Below, piece after piece: positions 1 through 11,900 of a stretch of DNA of 64,000 bases. Position numbers and translations under genes: made by a program. Position 1 is the first letter of the stretch; each line of letters starts with the position of its first letter. This DNA is from Ridgeia piscesae (lineage: Eukaryota > Annelida > Polychaeta > Sabellida > Siboglinidae): the NCBI GenBank assembly GCA_025642075.2, contig JAODUO010000982.1, positions 77,501-141,500 of the forward strand. Direction: 5' to 3'. The notes beneath the pieces were generated by a model, which searched no databases, was not told the origin of the DNA, and worked only from the letters and a program-made list of their open reading frames with translations.

Positions 1-726
1 TTTACGAATCGATCACTATTGGAATTGTTTCAAGTCCCCATTTAATTTAATGTTTCCGTTGTTTAATGTATCTTGCTAATAAATACAAATGTATACAGGC
101 ACACAGTAAGACTTGCTAGTAATTACACTATTCAACTAGAGCTGACTATATACAAGCATACTCGTCAAGCATTTCCATAGCTTTATTCCAGAGAAAAAGA
201 ACATTCAGAACGCATTTGTATTATGCCGAGCATAACATTTTAGTTTTGCAAATTAAAGCGACGGGAACAGATGGTCGCTACAGCGAAACAGTCGCCATAT
301 CGTCAACACGCCAGTGGCATCTGCCTCCGTTTCTTACTATCATTACCACAGTTAAATGATAGGCATCGCATATACAATGGGAACCTACATTATCGCTAGG
401 AGGCGCTGATACGCAACTCGTACATGTGACGCACTCGCGCTCTTTACACTTGCGCTGTTTATTTTTGTTCAGTTCATCTTTGAATTATGTTACACTCCAA
501 CTGTAAGACATAGCTGCTACGTGTGTTAACAGATGTCGGATATAATAAGTGAATGCAGTGTAACGAGGTATCGGGTTGCGCAACAGCGCCACCTGGTTTA
601 TTTGTTATGTGGAGTCCCAATTCGATGTCAGAATGATATGCTTGCACCCCTGTATTTGGAAATAGTAACGTATGTGTTATTCACGGGCAAACGTTTGAAC
701 GTATTGAATGGCAATAATCTGTAACT
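1..726. other. 3' flank of the minus-strand terminal exon
   Basis: No exon with convincing splice sites was found here. It lies downstream of the stop codon of the minus-strand terminal exon (727-913), so part is probably 3' UTR. AATAAA read on the minus strand occurs at 597-602 and 458-463; either could be the poly(A) signal. A 63-codon plus frame at 533-724 has no domain or codon pattern to support it. Confidence 0.4.
597..602 (-). promoter_or_regulatory. Candidate poly(A) signal
   Basis: AATAAA on the minus strand, about 125 nt past the stop codon at 727-729. A second copy is at 458-463. Such hexamers are frequent in AT-rich DNA, so this is suggestive only. Confidence 0.25.
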
Positions 727-913
727 CTAATGCGGTGTAGAACCATAAAACCAAGATGTATAGTCCCATCGATCCTGCGGTTCTTCAAGCAGTGCTTCGG
801 TTTCTGCATTGTCGTTGATTTCCTCCTGTTCGTTTGTGCCCACCTTCACTTTTCTTAGTAGCCCACTCATCACCGCTGATTTGGCATGTCTAAAGTCAGG
901 TGTAGTTCCGGTA
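727..913 (-). CDS. C-terminal exon, acidic cytoplasmic-type tail
   Basis: A 187-bp terminal exon: a good acceptor (pyrimidine-rich tract, then ttccag) just above 913, one base completing a split codon, then 61 residues and TAG at 727-729. The start reads TGTTPDFRHAKSAVMSGLL and the end DRWDYTSWFYGSTPH. The first half is basic (KSAVMSGLLRKVKV), the middle acidic (NEQEEINDNAETEALLEEP). ETEALL fits the acidic dileucine sorting signal [DE]xxxL[LI], and two tyrosines near the end could be signalling or sorting sites. With phase-1 entry it is frame-compatible with the EGF exon at 4983-5099, so it may be the tail of the same receptor-like gene. I do not recognise the family. No transmembrane exon was found between it and 4983; a LINE fills much of that interval. 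Confidence 0.6.
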
Positions 914-1219
914 CTGGAATAAAAGTTAAGTTAAATATAATTATAACATTATTAAACACACATATAAATTAGCTACATAATCGCATATATTGCAGTGGGA
1001 TATACGCAATTAAATATTTTTGTGAAATTAACACGTCGCAAATTGGCACAAAACACTCATGGTTCAAGGAAGAAAGTTAAAGTAGGCAATATTTGGGGTA
1101 CCAATGTAAAGATAATAGAAGAAACTGAAGATAATTTATAATACTTAAATATACAGTTCGAAAAAGCGACCGATCTACATTTTATTGTATTTATATAAAC
1201 TTACATAGATATAGAAACG
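914..1219. other. AT-rich intron or spacer
   Basis: Nothing recognisable apart from the acceptor of the terminal exon at its left end. The left end of a plus-strand LINE follows. Confidence 0.4.
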
Positions 1220-3835
1220 AGCAGATGAATAGAGAGGTGTGTGGAAAAGACCGCGAATGTGATGGAGGATGCGTTAATATAAAAGAGATCTGAAGAGAGT
1301 GGGAGGAGAATGGGTAACATCTGTGTAACCCGAACTAATGCTGTCAGGTTATGTAATGTTTCGAAAAGACAGACAAGAGAGAAGGGGAGGTGGGGTAATT
1401 ATGTATATTAAGGATGCTATACAATCTTATGAAATACTGATGGAAAATGAAACAGAATGTGAAGAAGCAATTTGATGCACAATGCCATAAAGGAGATTAG
1501 TAAAAGGCAATGTGTTATAATGGGTGACTTTAGTGGTCATGGTCATATTCAGTGGAAATCACTAGAGAGTGTTGGAAGATATGACCAGCAGTTTTTACTT
1601 CTAATATAGGAATGTTTCCTTACACAGCATGTTTTAGAACCAACTACAGGTGGAAATGTGTTGGATTAATTTTCTCCTCTCAAAACGAATTAGTTGATAG
1701 TATTAAAATTGGTGAGCCTTTGGGATCTAGTGACCATAATAAGATCCATTTTAATAATAAAATACAAACAGAGATTACTTGCAAAAAGCGATGGTGGAGA
1801 CATTTCAACAAAGGCAAATATAAACGAGAACCTACTTAGCAAGCATAAATTGGACTGACTTAATGAAGGACAAGACAGCAACAGAATGTTGGATAACTTT
1901 GAAAGATGAAATTGAGGGCATTATTGAAACATTTGTTCCTATACAAAAATCAAGGCTGAAATGATCTAGGAAGAAACACCTGTCAAAAGAAGCTATTCAA
2001 AAGATTGCCTACAAACAGATAATGTGGACAATGTACAGAAACAGTGGAAGTATATAAGACTATAACAATTACAAGGAGGCCCTTAGCTACAGCTGAAATG
2101 AAAAAAATCAAAATGGTATTTTTAGCCAAAAATTGCGAATGCATACAAAATGATAGTAAGAGTTTCTACGCTAATGTAAGCAGTAAACAGAAGGTTCGAG
2201 ATAAAGTAGAACCACTAGAAAACAGCGAAGGTAATATAATATATGATGGGTTTCATGTGGCAGAGGTTCTGAATGAATATTTCAGCTCGGTGTTCACTAA
2301 AGAAGATATCAGTTCACTGCCGTTACCTGCTAGGAAATTTGAGGGTGATGAATCAAATAATTTAGGGAAGTTGTTTGTTATTCCTGAAATGATGTCCACA
2401 AAAATGAAGATGATGAATGAAAATAAATCACCTGGAGTTGACGGAATCCCACAAAAATTGCTTAAGGAAATTGTATACGAAATCAGTATACCACTTGCTA
2501 ATTTTGTTAATTGATCACCTAAAGAGAGAATTGTTCCAGCAGAATGGAAGGAAGCAAATGTTACACCATTATATAAAAAGGGATCGAGGTGAAAGACAGA
2601 AACTTATAGACCAGTGAGTTTAACATCAATATTATGCAAATTATTACAAACATTTATGAGAGACCACATGGTAGATTTTCTTGTAAAAAACAAATTAAAA
2701 ACTAAATCTCAACATGGGTTCCTAAAAGCTAGGTCTTGTCTAACCAATCTCTGATGTTGTTTAGAAGATATTACTAAGTGCGTATATGATGGTTCACCGG
2801 TGGGTGTAGTATACTTAAATTTTAAGAAAGTATTCGATAAAGTGCCACATCAAAGACTGTTTATTAAATTAAAAGCCTATGGCATAGGGAAAGTATGATC
2901 AGTTGGATACAAGCATGGCTGACAGACAGAAGACAGTGAGTAATAGTATAGGGGGAGATATCATATTGGAAAGCAGTTTTGAGTGGAGTTCTACAGGTTT
3001 CGGCGATGGGACGAAATATTACTTTTGATATTTATAAAAGACTTGAATGATGACTTATCAAGTAAAGTTCTTAAATGTGCAGACGACACAAAAGTGTTCA
3101 GAACTGTAAAAACGTATTCAGATAAAGAAACTTTACAAGATGATCTAACCAAGTTAGTGAAATGGTCTGAAAAATGGCAGATGTTACTTAATTTTGGTAA
3201 ATGTAAATGCATCCATTTTGGACATGGTAATGCGAGCAAATAATACTTTATGGGAAATACTATATTAGGCACAAGTGTAAAAGAAACGGGTCTGGGAGTT
3301 ACAGTTAGTACCGACACGACAGTTTCAGAGCAATGTGGATTTGCTGCAAAGGGCAACCAAATATTACGGCTAATTAGAAGGAACATTACATATATGGAGA
3401 AGTCATTAATCATATCATTGTATAAGACAATATATAGACCACACTTGGAATATTGCATGCAGGCATGCATGGAGGCCATATCATAAGAAAGACTTCGATA
3501 AACGTGACAGAGTTCTACGGAGGACAACTAAACTTATTATCGAACTTAAACATTTATGCTATGAAGGACGCCTGTTAGAATGTAGACAACATTACAAACT
3601 AGAAGATTGAGAGGAGACATAATAGAAGTTTTTAAGATATTGAATGGATATGAAGATATTGAGAGCAACATTTTTTCAAGCCTTATTGTAGGTTAGATAA
3701 AAGAACATTCTCCTCCCAGAGAATAATAAATGATTGGAATTAATTAAGTAATGATTGTATAAATGTCAGCAGTGCTTAAAAATAAAATTGACAATTATCT
3801 GGCAAGGGTGGGCTATACCTAGAGTTAACACTTAA
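1220..3835 (+). mobile_element. CR1-type non-LTR retrotransposon, decayed
   Basis: The remains of one LINE polyprotein spread over all three plus frames. An apurinic-type endonuclease comes first: RRGGG near 1390, VIMGDFSGHGHIQWKS near 1518-1565 and LGSSDHNKIHF near 1715-1750. The reverse transcriptase follows: NENKSPGVDGIP near 2418-2450, then YLNFKKVFDKVPHQRLF near 2810-2860 (a mutated LDFxKAFDxVPH motif). The catalytic box is CADD at 3076-3087 where Y/F-A-D-D is usual. The C-terminal end is VSEQCGFAAKGNQILRLIRRNIT, with NKIDNYLARVGYT near 3780-3830. Several stops and frameshifts show that it is dead. It sits in the probable last intron of the minus-strand gene. CR1 superfamily is my reading of the motifs; the exact clade is uncertain. 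Confidence 0.85.
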
Positions 3836-4901
3836 ATGTTTTAGAAATTATTTATATACTGATTAAATTATTTATTCATATATTTATTTATTATTATAAC
3901 AAATTTCATTATTGTAGGACATATTATGTATTTTTTATTTTACTTGTCTATTTTTAGAGGAAACGTATTTTAATTAGTAGCATTTTAATGGCATTTTTTT
4001 ATTTTCTATATTTAAAATTTTAAGTATAATACTAATTGATGTACATTTTTTTAATTAAGTGAATACTCGACAAGCCATAGGCTTCCTTGTTCACATGCCG
4101 TCTGGAGCTTGGCTCTGGACGGCAACTTGCTAAACCTTGTTAAACATCAGCAAAAGATTGAAGGAATTGGAGATTTTTTTATAGAGAACGCGATGGCTGA
4201 ACGGTAAGGAAAGAGAAAAGGAAGAAAAAACGCCGGAAACCATAGCAACCGTCACACCTGACGACCTTTACAACAACAACAAAACATAATCATGCGTTAT
4301 CTTAACACGCACCCCACTGTCGAGAATCCAGTAGCAGCAGCTGTACCAGCTGCTCCAGCTGCACCTGTGGCGGTGCCAGTAGAGGCGGCGGCAATGGCAA
4401 CAGCAGCGGTGGCAATAGCTCCAACGGCAACGGCTCCAGTTACAGCCACTGCAACAACCTTGGTCGTAACCTTCGGTTTCACCGACTCTTGCCGTGCCTG
4501 GAAGTTTGTTGAACTGTTTGTCTCCTCGTCTACGTTTACGTTTGCTACAGGAAAGAAACGAAACAGTTGTGGATTAGTTTTCGTTTGTTAGATTGAATGT
4601 TCCCGAAACACAAACGACAAGACGTGATTCAACACGTCTCTTTAATCCAAACCCGCATCGATTTCGCCGTTATTACAATACATGTTGTATACATATCGTG
4701 TTGTTGAACCATTGCATTCAATCTTATCCCAGATCAAATGTAGGCTTACATTATTTTACTATAATGCATGCATTTTCTACGCGAAACACAGGATTCTTGA
4801 TAACGTTTGTATTTAATAAATACTACATCTAAACAATTCGAGGCAGTCATTACCGTATGGGCACTTTTATTTTAGTAATACAGAAATATTAATTATTATA
4901 T

Positions 4902-4960
<59 letters not shown>

Positions 4961-4982
4961 CTGTGTGTATGTATTCACTTAC
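3836..4982. other. Non-coding, with an Ala-rich low-complexity stretch and a duplicated intron segment
   Basis: AT-rich to 4080. At 4310-4480 a GCA/GCC/ACA-rich stretch gives open frames of Ala, Val, Pro and Thr on both strands, which is a composition artefact and not a gene. The segment 4549-4690 recurs at about 16760-16890 in the same orientation. In both places it lies on the same side of a minus-strand EGF exon, so exon and intron were copied together. A (TA)n tract fills 4905-4958. Confidence 0.5.
4905..4958. repeat. (TA)n microsatellite
   Basis: A pure TA tract that ends 24 bp from the donor site of the minus-strand EGF exon at 4983. The same placement is seen for the exon copy at 53692-53808. 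Confidence 0.95.
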
Positions 4983-5099
4983 TTTCGCAATGTTTGCCTG
5001 TGACACTCGTATTGCAATTGCATTCGTAATGACCGACGTAGCCCTCAGTCAGTTTGCAAGTACCTCCATTCATGCACGGGTTGCTGAGACATATATTCT
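4983..5099 (-). CDS. Classical EGF-like domain exon
   Basis: A 117-bp exon with acceptor gcaatacag above 5099 and donor GTAAGT below 4983, phase 1 at both ends. It encodes about 38 residues: ICLSNPCMNGGTCKL, TEGYVGHYECNCN and TSVTGKHCE. All six cysteines are in EGF order (C, C-MNGG, C-K, then C-N-C, then GKHC). EGF modules are extracellular and disulfide-bonded, usually mediating adhesion or ligand binding. No calcium-binding signature (D/N-x-D/N-E/Q at the start) is seen. Nearly the same exon, with stops, is at 53692-53808 on the plus strand, and a diverged one is at 17615-17728. It is the last extracellular module seen before the C-terminal exon at 727-913. Confidence 0.88.
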
Positions 5100-6209
5100 C
5101 TGTATTGCAAAAAACAAATACATTTGAAGACAAGTTTACAGTTTGTCATATATGATTGTTTACAATTCGGCACGGACGAGACACGTTCACACAACTATAT
5201 TCAGAGAGTGGATTGAATGTATATATGCCATTGTACAGTCATTTACAAAAAGCTTAAGATCAGGCACGATGCATTAGACCTAATGGATAACCATGTTATG
5301 GCATGGCTTCAGATTGCGTCAGATAATGTGTGGATTGCAACATCCTGTTTGGGCGTTGAAGCAATTCGCCCACTTAGTTCTGTCATGTCATGTCATGTGT
5401 ATGCTGATGTCTGTGTCAATTAGGTGTTTGTTCTCAGTTTAGTCTTCGCCTCTGGAATGGGCACTACGTTTATTTTGAGAAATAAACTGATATAATCTTT
5501 TGTGAAGGTAAACATAATAATTGTTTCAAATGTCTTCATAAAATTGTGCTTGGTCTTTAACATTTGAAAATGACTGTAGTGTACTGTGTTTAACCTTAAC
5601 TTGTATACAGTTCTTCCACGTTATATAATAACATATGTTACCTTTTATTTATTTATCGACCCATTTAGCTAGACGATTGTAAATGTTTTGTTGTGGGATT
5701 GTATGTACTTTGCAACATTGGGAGTGACTTTGCAGTGGTGGGGTGTATTGGCTTCTTCGGATTACCGGCAGCAGCTGTTTTGAATGGTGTTCATTTGGAA
5801 ATTAAGGTGTACTTTCTGTGGAAATGGATGAAACTCTCCGACAAACAGGAATAAAAGTAAAGAAAACACAAGATGGAAGGGTAGGCATAGGAATTATCTG
5901 ATATTATCAAATATGATGTTGTTATAAAGTGAAACGTAAGAAAGTGGTACGCCATGGGAAATTATGACTAAAATTCAATATAAACCCATGTGTAGCCTGT
6001 TGGTAGCTCAATGGAGTCAGCAGTGACATTGATCAGTTGCAATGCAGGCGAGCCAGACCCATTTCCTGCTATAGCACCCCAGCTGACGTGTAATTCTTAC
6101 AGTGGGATATCAAATGACACTAACTAGAGTCTTGCCACTTCCACGTCAGCTCCACCCACCTGGGGATGTGTGTGTTATGTGTGTCGTGTGTGTATGTGTT
6201 AATGTATTG

Positions 6210-6212
<3 letters not shown>
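5100..6212. other. Intron block shared with 12.3-13.2 and 17.8-18.4 kb
   Basis: The part at 5165-5225, just 5' of the EGF exon in transcription terms, matches the same flank of the exon at 17615-17728 and, inverted, 53560-53620. Further out, 5560-5715 aligns with 12500-12640 and 18000-18115. The EGF exon thus travels with a long intron piece. No other exon seen. Confidence 0.5.

Positions 6213-6274
<62 letters not shown>
6213..6274. repeat. (TA)n microsatellite
   Basis: A pure TA tract with a TG-rich stretch on its left. It produces a spurious open frame. Confidence 0.95.
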
Positions 6275-6279
<5 letters not shown>

Positions 6280-6599
6280 AACACGCACACACCAACTCGC
6301 TGCCCTGTAATTTTTTACCCACCACACAACTTAATGTTGCAAAACTCCCATTTCTTTTCGGGGTATTTCGGGTCTGCTATCCGGCACCACGGTCTACTAC
6401 GGCCACATCTCTTTCCCGCAAAGTTGGCGCAATAGTTCTTTTTGTTCGGAATAGGACAATGTGGTTTCGGTTTGTGAGGCTGTGAACAAAACCATACAAA
6501 CTTAACACAACACTGGCTACAGTCAACATGAATAAGCTGACATTGATTAGTCGAACAACGTTCATTGATATGGGACTAGCACACCGACATATTGAGGCG

Positions 6600-8925
6600 T
6601 AGTCAAAACACGAGTACACGACGTGTGGTGATGTGTGACCACCTAAGTATGGTGTTGATTACTCCGCATTCAACAGACGACTCCACCTCCTACGCATCGT
6701 CAGCGCAAGGGCGTCAACAACAACCGGCAAACGTCTGCTTCTACTCAGGCCAGGCGTAACATCTACGCTGAGTCGGTGACCAGAGGCCGCAGACAACCGA
6801 ACCAGCATGGACGTCCTGCATCGTTGACCACCACGGCCATGATTCGGGGGAAAGGCACTTCGTCCAATATTCGCTTCGCTAACCCAAAGAGGCGTGCGAG
6901 TACATCCATAGCAGAGAAAACAAGTCGGTGTTTTCATCACGCGACTCGCAAGATCGACTAACCCCAAAGACCTGGCGACACACATCAAGCGAGAGACTGG
7001 CTTATATGTGTCTTTCGAACCTTTGAGAACGAAATTTGACACCTACTCGTCTTTCTGTATTAGACTGCCACCTCGTGATCAACACCTACTGCCGTCTGGT
7101 GTTGTGGTCCGTGCTTTCCTTGAATAAGTTGTGAACAGTTTGATGTCATAATTTTGCAAGAGCTATGACTCTCCAGTGAAGATATATCTTTATTGCGTTC
7201 TATTCATAAAGCATTTGAAGCATATGCGGTCAGTGCTATGAATGACCAACTCGGTGTACAAGTTGGACGCCCATTTGGTTGTATTGGTGTTTTATGTAGA
7301 AAATCGATTTCACATGCTTGTACAATTTGTGATTTACAAGATAACAGATTACTTGGAATTGACATCGATACAGATACGTATACGTATGTAAATGAGGCTC
7401 ACAACTCTACCTCGTGGTTAAATCACTTTAGCTGCTCTCACAATGTAAACGCGATGATCACTGATTTGTATATATTAGATAAATGTCCTAGTTCGGATCA
7501 CCTCCCTGTAGGACTAGTGATCTATACTGCTCTAACTGCAGAAATATGTGTTAATAACGAGAAACATGCTGACAAAATGCCTCCTATCTTTAGATCGTCT
7601 AGTGCAAAAGATTGTAATATCAGAGAATATGGAAATTGTAGTGCTGTTCATCTAAACAGAATACACATTTCAGACTCATGTACGTGCACTAATTCTAACT
7701 GTTCAAACAGACAGCATATAAGTGACATTGACAATTTATTCGATGATATACGTAATGCGCTTCGTGTATCTAGTCTTGAAACGATCACTACATGCAAATA
7801 AACATTGTTCCAAGACTACATTGTACCTGGATGGAATGATTATGTTAAGGAAGCGCACACTGAAGCTAGATATTAATATATGTCATGCCGTGATATGGGA
7901 AAACCTAAGCATGGCCCAGTATGTGAACTAATGCGGAAAACTAGCTTACATTTTAAACATCTACTTAAACAGTGTCAACAACGCGAAGATATGGCTAGAG
8001 CAGATGCCACGGCTAAATCCATGAAAGCTAAAGATGCAGTAAGTTTTTATTGAAAAAAACGTGTCTAAAACATACAAGAAAGGTATACTCAATGCTACAA
8101 ATGATCCCACGGCCCTATCCGCCATGTGGAAAACACATTTCGAATCCTTGTTAAATATGCAAAATGTGAAAGAGTGTGTGCAAAACACAGAATATTTGTG
8201 TTATGGAAATAAGTTACTCATAACTCTTTGTATGGCACAAAATGCTATCGATAAATTGAGTCTGGAGACACGAGCAACGTAAATAACTATAGACCAATTG
8301 TGCTGTCACCGTTGCCTCAAAAATATTTGAAATTATATTGCTGGAACTTTTGACACCATATCTTAATACAACAGACAATCAGTTTGGATTTAAGATGGGA
8401 CACTCTATTTACCACTGTATATTTGCTTTAAAAAATGTTATTCAGTACTATAAAAGTAACAATAGTCCGGTGTATTCATGCTTTCAAAAGCATTGACAAA
8501 GTCAATCACTGGACGCTTTTTATTAAATTGTTTAATCGAGGTGTGCCTGTTGTACTTATCCGTATCCTGTTGTACTGGTACAGAACCTAAATATTCTGTA
8601 TCAAAAGGGGTTCTACAGCATCGGACTGTTTTAATGTTTCGAATGGTGTTCGACAATGTGGGCTTTTGTCCCCGTATTTATTTATCATTACTGATGATCT
8701 GAGCAATATGCTAAATAGTGCTGGTATAGGTTGCCACATACACAACTGCTGCACTAATCACGAGTTCTATGCTGATGACATATGTGTTATTGCTCCTAGT
8801 CCTAATGGGCTTCATGGTTTGCTGAACATATGCGCAAAGTTTGGTCTTCAAAATGATGTTGAATATAACCCTATCAAGTCGTTATGTATGGTCTTCAAAC
8901 CACGTGGTTTTAACCTGAAATGTCC

Positions 8926-9007
<82 letters not shown>

Positions 9008-9490
9008 GTAAACAAGCTTGCATATGTCAAAGAAGCAAAATATTTAGGTGAGATAATATGCAAATGATCTTGAAAGATGACGGAGATATTTGAGACATCT
9101 TCGTAATTGTTATGCTAGGTTCTAATTGAGTCCATATATCAAAAATTATACTGTTTATTATAAACTACGTCTTTTATGCTATTATATATTTGCCAATTAT
9201 GGGTTAACTGTAAAAGGCTGCTTATGTTAAAAGCAAATGCCAAGAATACGCATAGACGGATTTTGGGATATAGCCGACGGGACAGCTCGAGTAGCATGTT
9301 TGCTAATAATGCTATTCTACATTTGACGTCCTAATGCGTAAGGACATATACGGTTTAAAAAAAACGCATTTTTAACATAAATAATGACTTGATTAGGGTT
9401 ATGTACAATTGCTTTGAAATAGTAAATGGCCAAATGTGGATTAGCTGGGCCAATTCGATGTACACAGTAAATCTGTATGATAGTCATCAT
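6600..9490 (+). mobile_element. Second non-LTR retrotransposon with ORF1 and endonuclease-RT remains
   Basis: A two-ORF LINE fossil. The ORF1 end is readable at about 6932-7125: VFITRLARSTNPKDLATHI, then LRTKFDTYSSFCIRLPP, the form of LINE nucleic-acid-binding proteins. The endonuclease is at 7193-7560 (GRPFGCIGVLCRKS, and CPSSDHLPVGLVIY, the SDH box). RT pieces follow: NNYRPIVLSP near 8283-8310, SPYLFIITDDLSNML from 8669, and an intact catalytic YADD at 8768-8779. A (TA)n tract at 8931-9006 splits the palm from EAKYLGEIICK. The C-terminal RILGYSRRDSSSSMFANNA is at about 9255-9310. A short ATTCG repeat near 9790-9810 may be its 3' tail. Stops and frameshifts make it inactive. It lies in the minus-strand locus between the EGF exon (4983) and the kringle half (10927). 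Confidence 0.85.
8931..9006. repeat. (TA)n microsatellite inside the LINE
   Basis: About 38 TA units interrupt the reverse transcriptase between KPRGFNLKCPII and VNKLAYVKEAKYLG. The flanking coding is colinear with other LINEs, so the tract expanded after insertion. Confidence 0.95.
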
Positions 9491-10381
9491 GTCTCACATA
9501 TAACTTTATTATTATTTATTTATTATTATATATATTTTTAAATTCAGTAAGTTGTTTATATAACTTACTTTTTCAAACGGTGTTTATTTACATAAATTAA
9601 TTATATTTATAATACAATTCCATCCTACATATTGCTCATTATTTTATCTGTTTTTCTACAATTATATTTATCTAACTAATAACGTTATTTTTTTTTTATA
9701 TTAATTGTTTTTAATATTTGATCTTTTATAGGCTACTTAGATGTGCTAATGTATGTACCTATTGTATATGGGGTTTTACCTGAAATAAGTGTATTCGTAT
9801 TCGTATTCGATGTCACTTCCAATGTGACGTCATAGGATACTACTTAGATATATGTATCTTATTATTTCCACCTGCCGACGTTTCGAAACATAGGCTATTT
9901 CGTTCACCCCATATTTACCTGTGTCTTCGGAAGAGACTCTAAACGCTGGTATCTATGCCAGGATAAGTAAATATCCCACACAAGGGGTAAATGTGTAACC
10001 TGTGGTTGCTCACGAATTCTAGAGAAGGATAAGTTCACCAATGGTTATTTCATGGAAGAAGAATATCTCATATCCGATATGGCATCATAATATTCGTGCG
10101 CCTTTCTTAGTTATCAATTATGTTCAAGATCAAGGCTACTTCCGTTTCCTTGTCGCTTCTTAAGTACAACACTTAAATTGCACTGACATGCTGGGTTGTA
10201 CAAATAAGTCGATAATGTTAATAACATATGTCTTTGGTCATGAGTGAAATGCTTAAATTGGTGCCATATAAAAGCTTGACTATTCAAATAGGTCGATAAT
10301 GTCATTATTAGACTAGGCACTTGTTCGTACACTTGTTTTCAGTGGGTTGACTATTTAGTGATGATGATGTCATATATATAT

Positions 10382-10429
<48 letters not shown>

Positions 10430-10926
10430 TATATGGATATAAAGTGTGTGTGCGTGTTAGTGTCTATTATTTTTATAACTATAGTGTGTGTGTATTCATT
10501 TCGTTTCACGGTGGAGACTACCCTCATGTTGATATTCCAAAGGATGCGTTTCCTAGCGATCACATCAGTATTACTGTCATAGTTAGTTAGTAGTTAGTTA
10601 GTGGAGTCAATGTAGCACATACATAATCATCACGTCCCAAATACTACATGTTATGTTCAACGTTAATATTTTATATCCATCTCAATGTAAGGGAATACAA
10701 GGCTAGGTCAGGTGTCAAGTGTAGCGTAGTTTAAGGTAACGCTTGAAAGTATATATAATTATGTTAACATTAATATATACTTTCTGCGCTATGTAAATGA
10801 AAAAAAAATCGATCGACACGTATAGAAGTAACACATTTGACTATCGCAGAAGTGTATACAAATATACTACTACATGTAGTCACATATAAATGACGTAATC
10901 ACTTTTTAATATAATTGTAAACTGAC
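9491..10926. other. Non-coding intron or spacer
   Basis: AT-rich, with the probable LINE tail near 9800. A weak tandem duplication of about 85 bp lies at 10160-10300 (repeated GTCGATAATGT context). An imperfect (TA)n runs at 10375-10435. I looked on the minus strand for the missing second half of the kringle (a DPWCYT or WEYCDIP coding pattern) and did not find it. Confidence 0.4.
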
Positions 10927-11033
10927 CTTTGTTGCTGTCCATGCCAGGCATGTTTTTCCTGATTGTGTTTTGGAAATTGTCCCTCGATATCCTAACCCCG
11001 ACTTATTGGTAAGACATTCCAGAGGTTCTAACA
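10927..11033 (-). CDS. Kringle domain, N-terminal half exon (orphan)
   Basis: A 107-bp exon with acceptor aatttcag above 11033 and donor GTCAGT below 10927; phase 1 in, phase 0 out. It encodes LEPLECLTNKSGLGYRG and TISKTQSGKTCLAWTATK, which fits the kringle start C-x(5-8)-Y-x-G-T-x-S-x-T-x-S-G-x-x-C-x-x-W. Length, phases and donor hexamer match the other kringle first half at 21102-21208. The second-half exon that should follow (lower coordinates) was not found; TA repeats and a LINE fill that space, so it may be lost or too diverged. Without it this module could not fold as a kringle. Kringles are extracellular binding modules found in plasma proteases, ROR receptors and growth factors. Confidence 0.82.
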
Positions 11034-11068
11034 CTGAAATTGAAATAATCTAAGTACAAACAGTTTTC

Positions 11069-11070
<2 letters not shown>

Positions 11071-11158
<88 letters not shown>

Positions 11159-11172
11159 ATAGTATATAATAT
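11071..11172. repeat. Compound (TA)n tract
   Basis: TA runs with interspersed TTA, between the kringle half exon and the micro-exon at 11230-11277. Confidence 0.95.
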
Positions 11173-11229
11173 ATATAGAATTAGTTCAGCGCATGAGCGG
11201 TCTGTTTTGTCTATACGTTTTGTCTTTAC

Positions 11230-11277
11230 CTTTGTCGGATTTGTCTACATCGCCGCCTTGCTCAGATTGAATGTGAG
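11230..11277 (-). CDS. 48-bp linker micro-exon (type B)
   Basis: Acceptor gaagtacag and donor GTAAAG flank 48 bp, phase 1 at both ends, encoding HIQSEQGGDVDKSDKG. It is colinear with the exon at 13653-13700 (YIQYKQGVDVEKSDKG) and with the four plus-strand copies that start at 56987 (HMQSMQGIFPEKPDKG). The 5' intron of all these copies is also alignable, which supports true homology. The peptide is hydrophilic and charged and would be a flexible linker between extracellular modules. Transcript evidence is lacking, so use is inferred. Confidence 0.6.
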
Positions 11278-11639
11278 CTGTACTTCATGCAACATTATGT
11301 ATTATTAAAAACAATCCTTGCCTAACAAAATATACATCCGTTACATAGGCATTACCTTAAATCAATTGTAATTAGGAATTGTGATTACACGTTTTATGTA
11401 AATGAAAACAACAATTATATGATCGGTGTTTATTTGGCAATGCGTGAGTCGAAACTATTTAGAAGTCATGAACGTTTAATTCCGGTTCCATATTTGTGTT
11501 TACGGCTGATACGGCTGTAAAAGACGAATGTGCATTTATTAGACCCGTACATGAAACAAAAAATTAATGTTAAAAATACAACAAAATACAAATGCTACGT
11601 AAAAGTATTGCATACATGCATTGATATGGAACTTCAGTA

Positions 11640-11900
11640 AAAATATAAGATCAGAAGACTCCTCTAATACATATATTGTAGTGAACAAGTGTGAAAAAAG
11701 GCAACTTCGGTACTCCTCTTTCGCCTTTAAGCAAACGGACGAGGATCTTGAACCGTGATGTTTCCGTAGAGATACGACAACGCAGGAGTCGTTCCAGGCA
11801 TTTCGACACAAGGGAGGTGAGGACCGCAGGTAGATAGTCATTGACTTGGAATGAAAGACGCTTTTTATGAGGAGACAATGCAGGAATATTTCCATAGGCA
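11640..11900 (-). mobile_element. LINE reverse-transcriptase fragment, copy 1
   Basis: On the minus strand it reads KKRLSFQVNDYLPAVLTS and LVSKCLERLLRCRI, the NDYRPVALTSxxxKxxER block at the start of LINE reverse transcriptase. A near-identical fragment is at 14128-14350, so this insertion predates the segmental duplication. Confidence 0.75.

Noticed and set aside
533..724. 63-codon open frame
   Set aside because: No domain, no splice context; next to a 3' UTR-like region and opposite to the terminal exon.
4292..4591. Ala-rich protein on plus, mirrored on minus
   Set aside because: Low-complexity GCN repeats open both strands at once.
6000..6095. Possible tRNA-derived SINE (GGTAGCTCAATGG)
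   Set aside because: The A-box-like part is fair, but no acceptable B box at the right distance.
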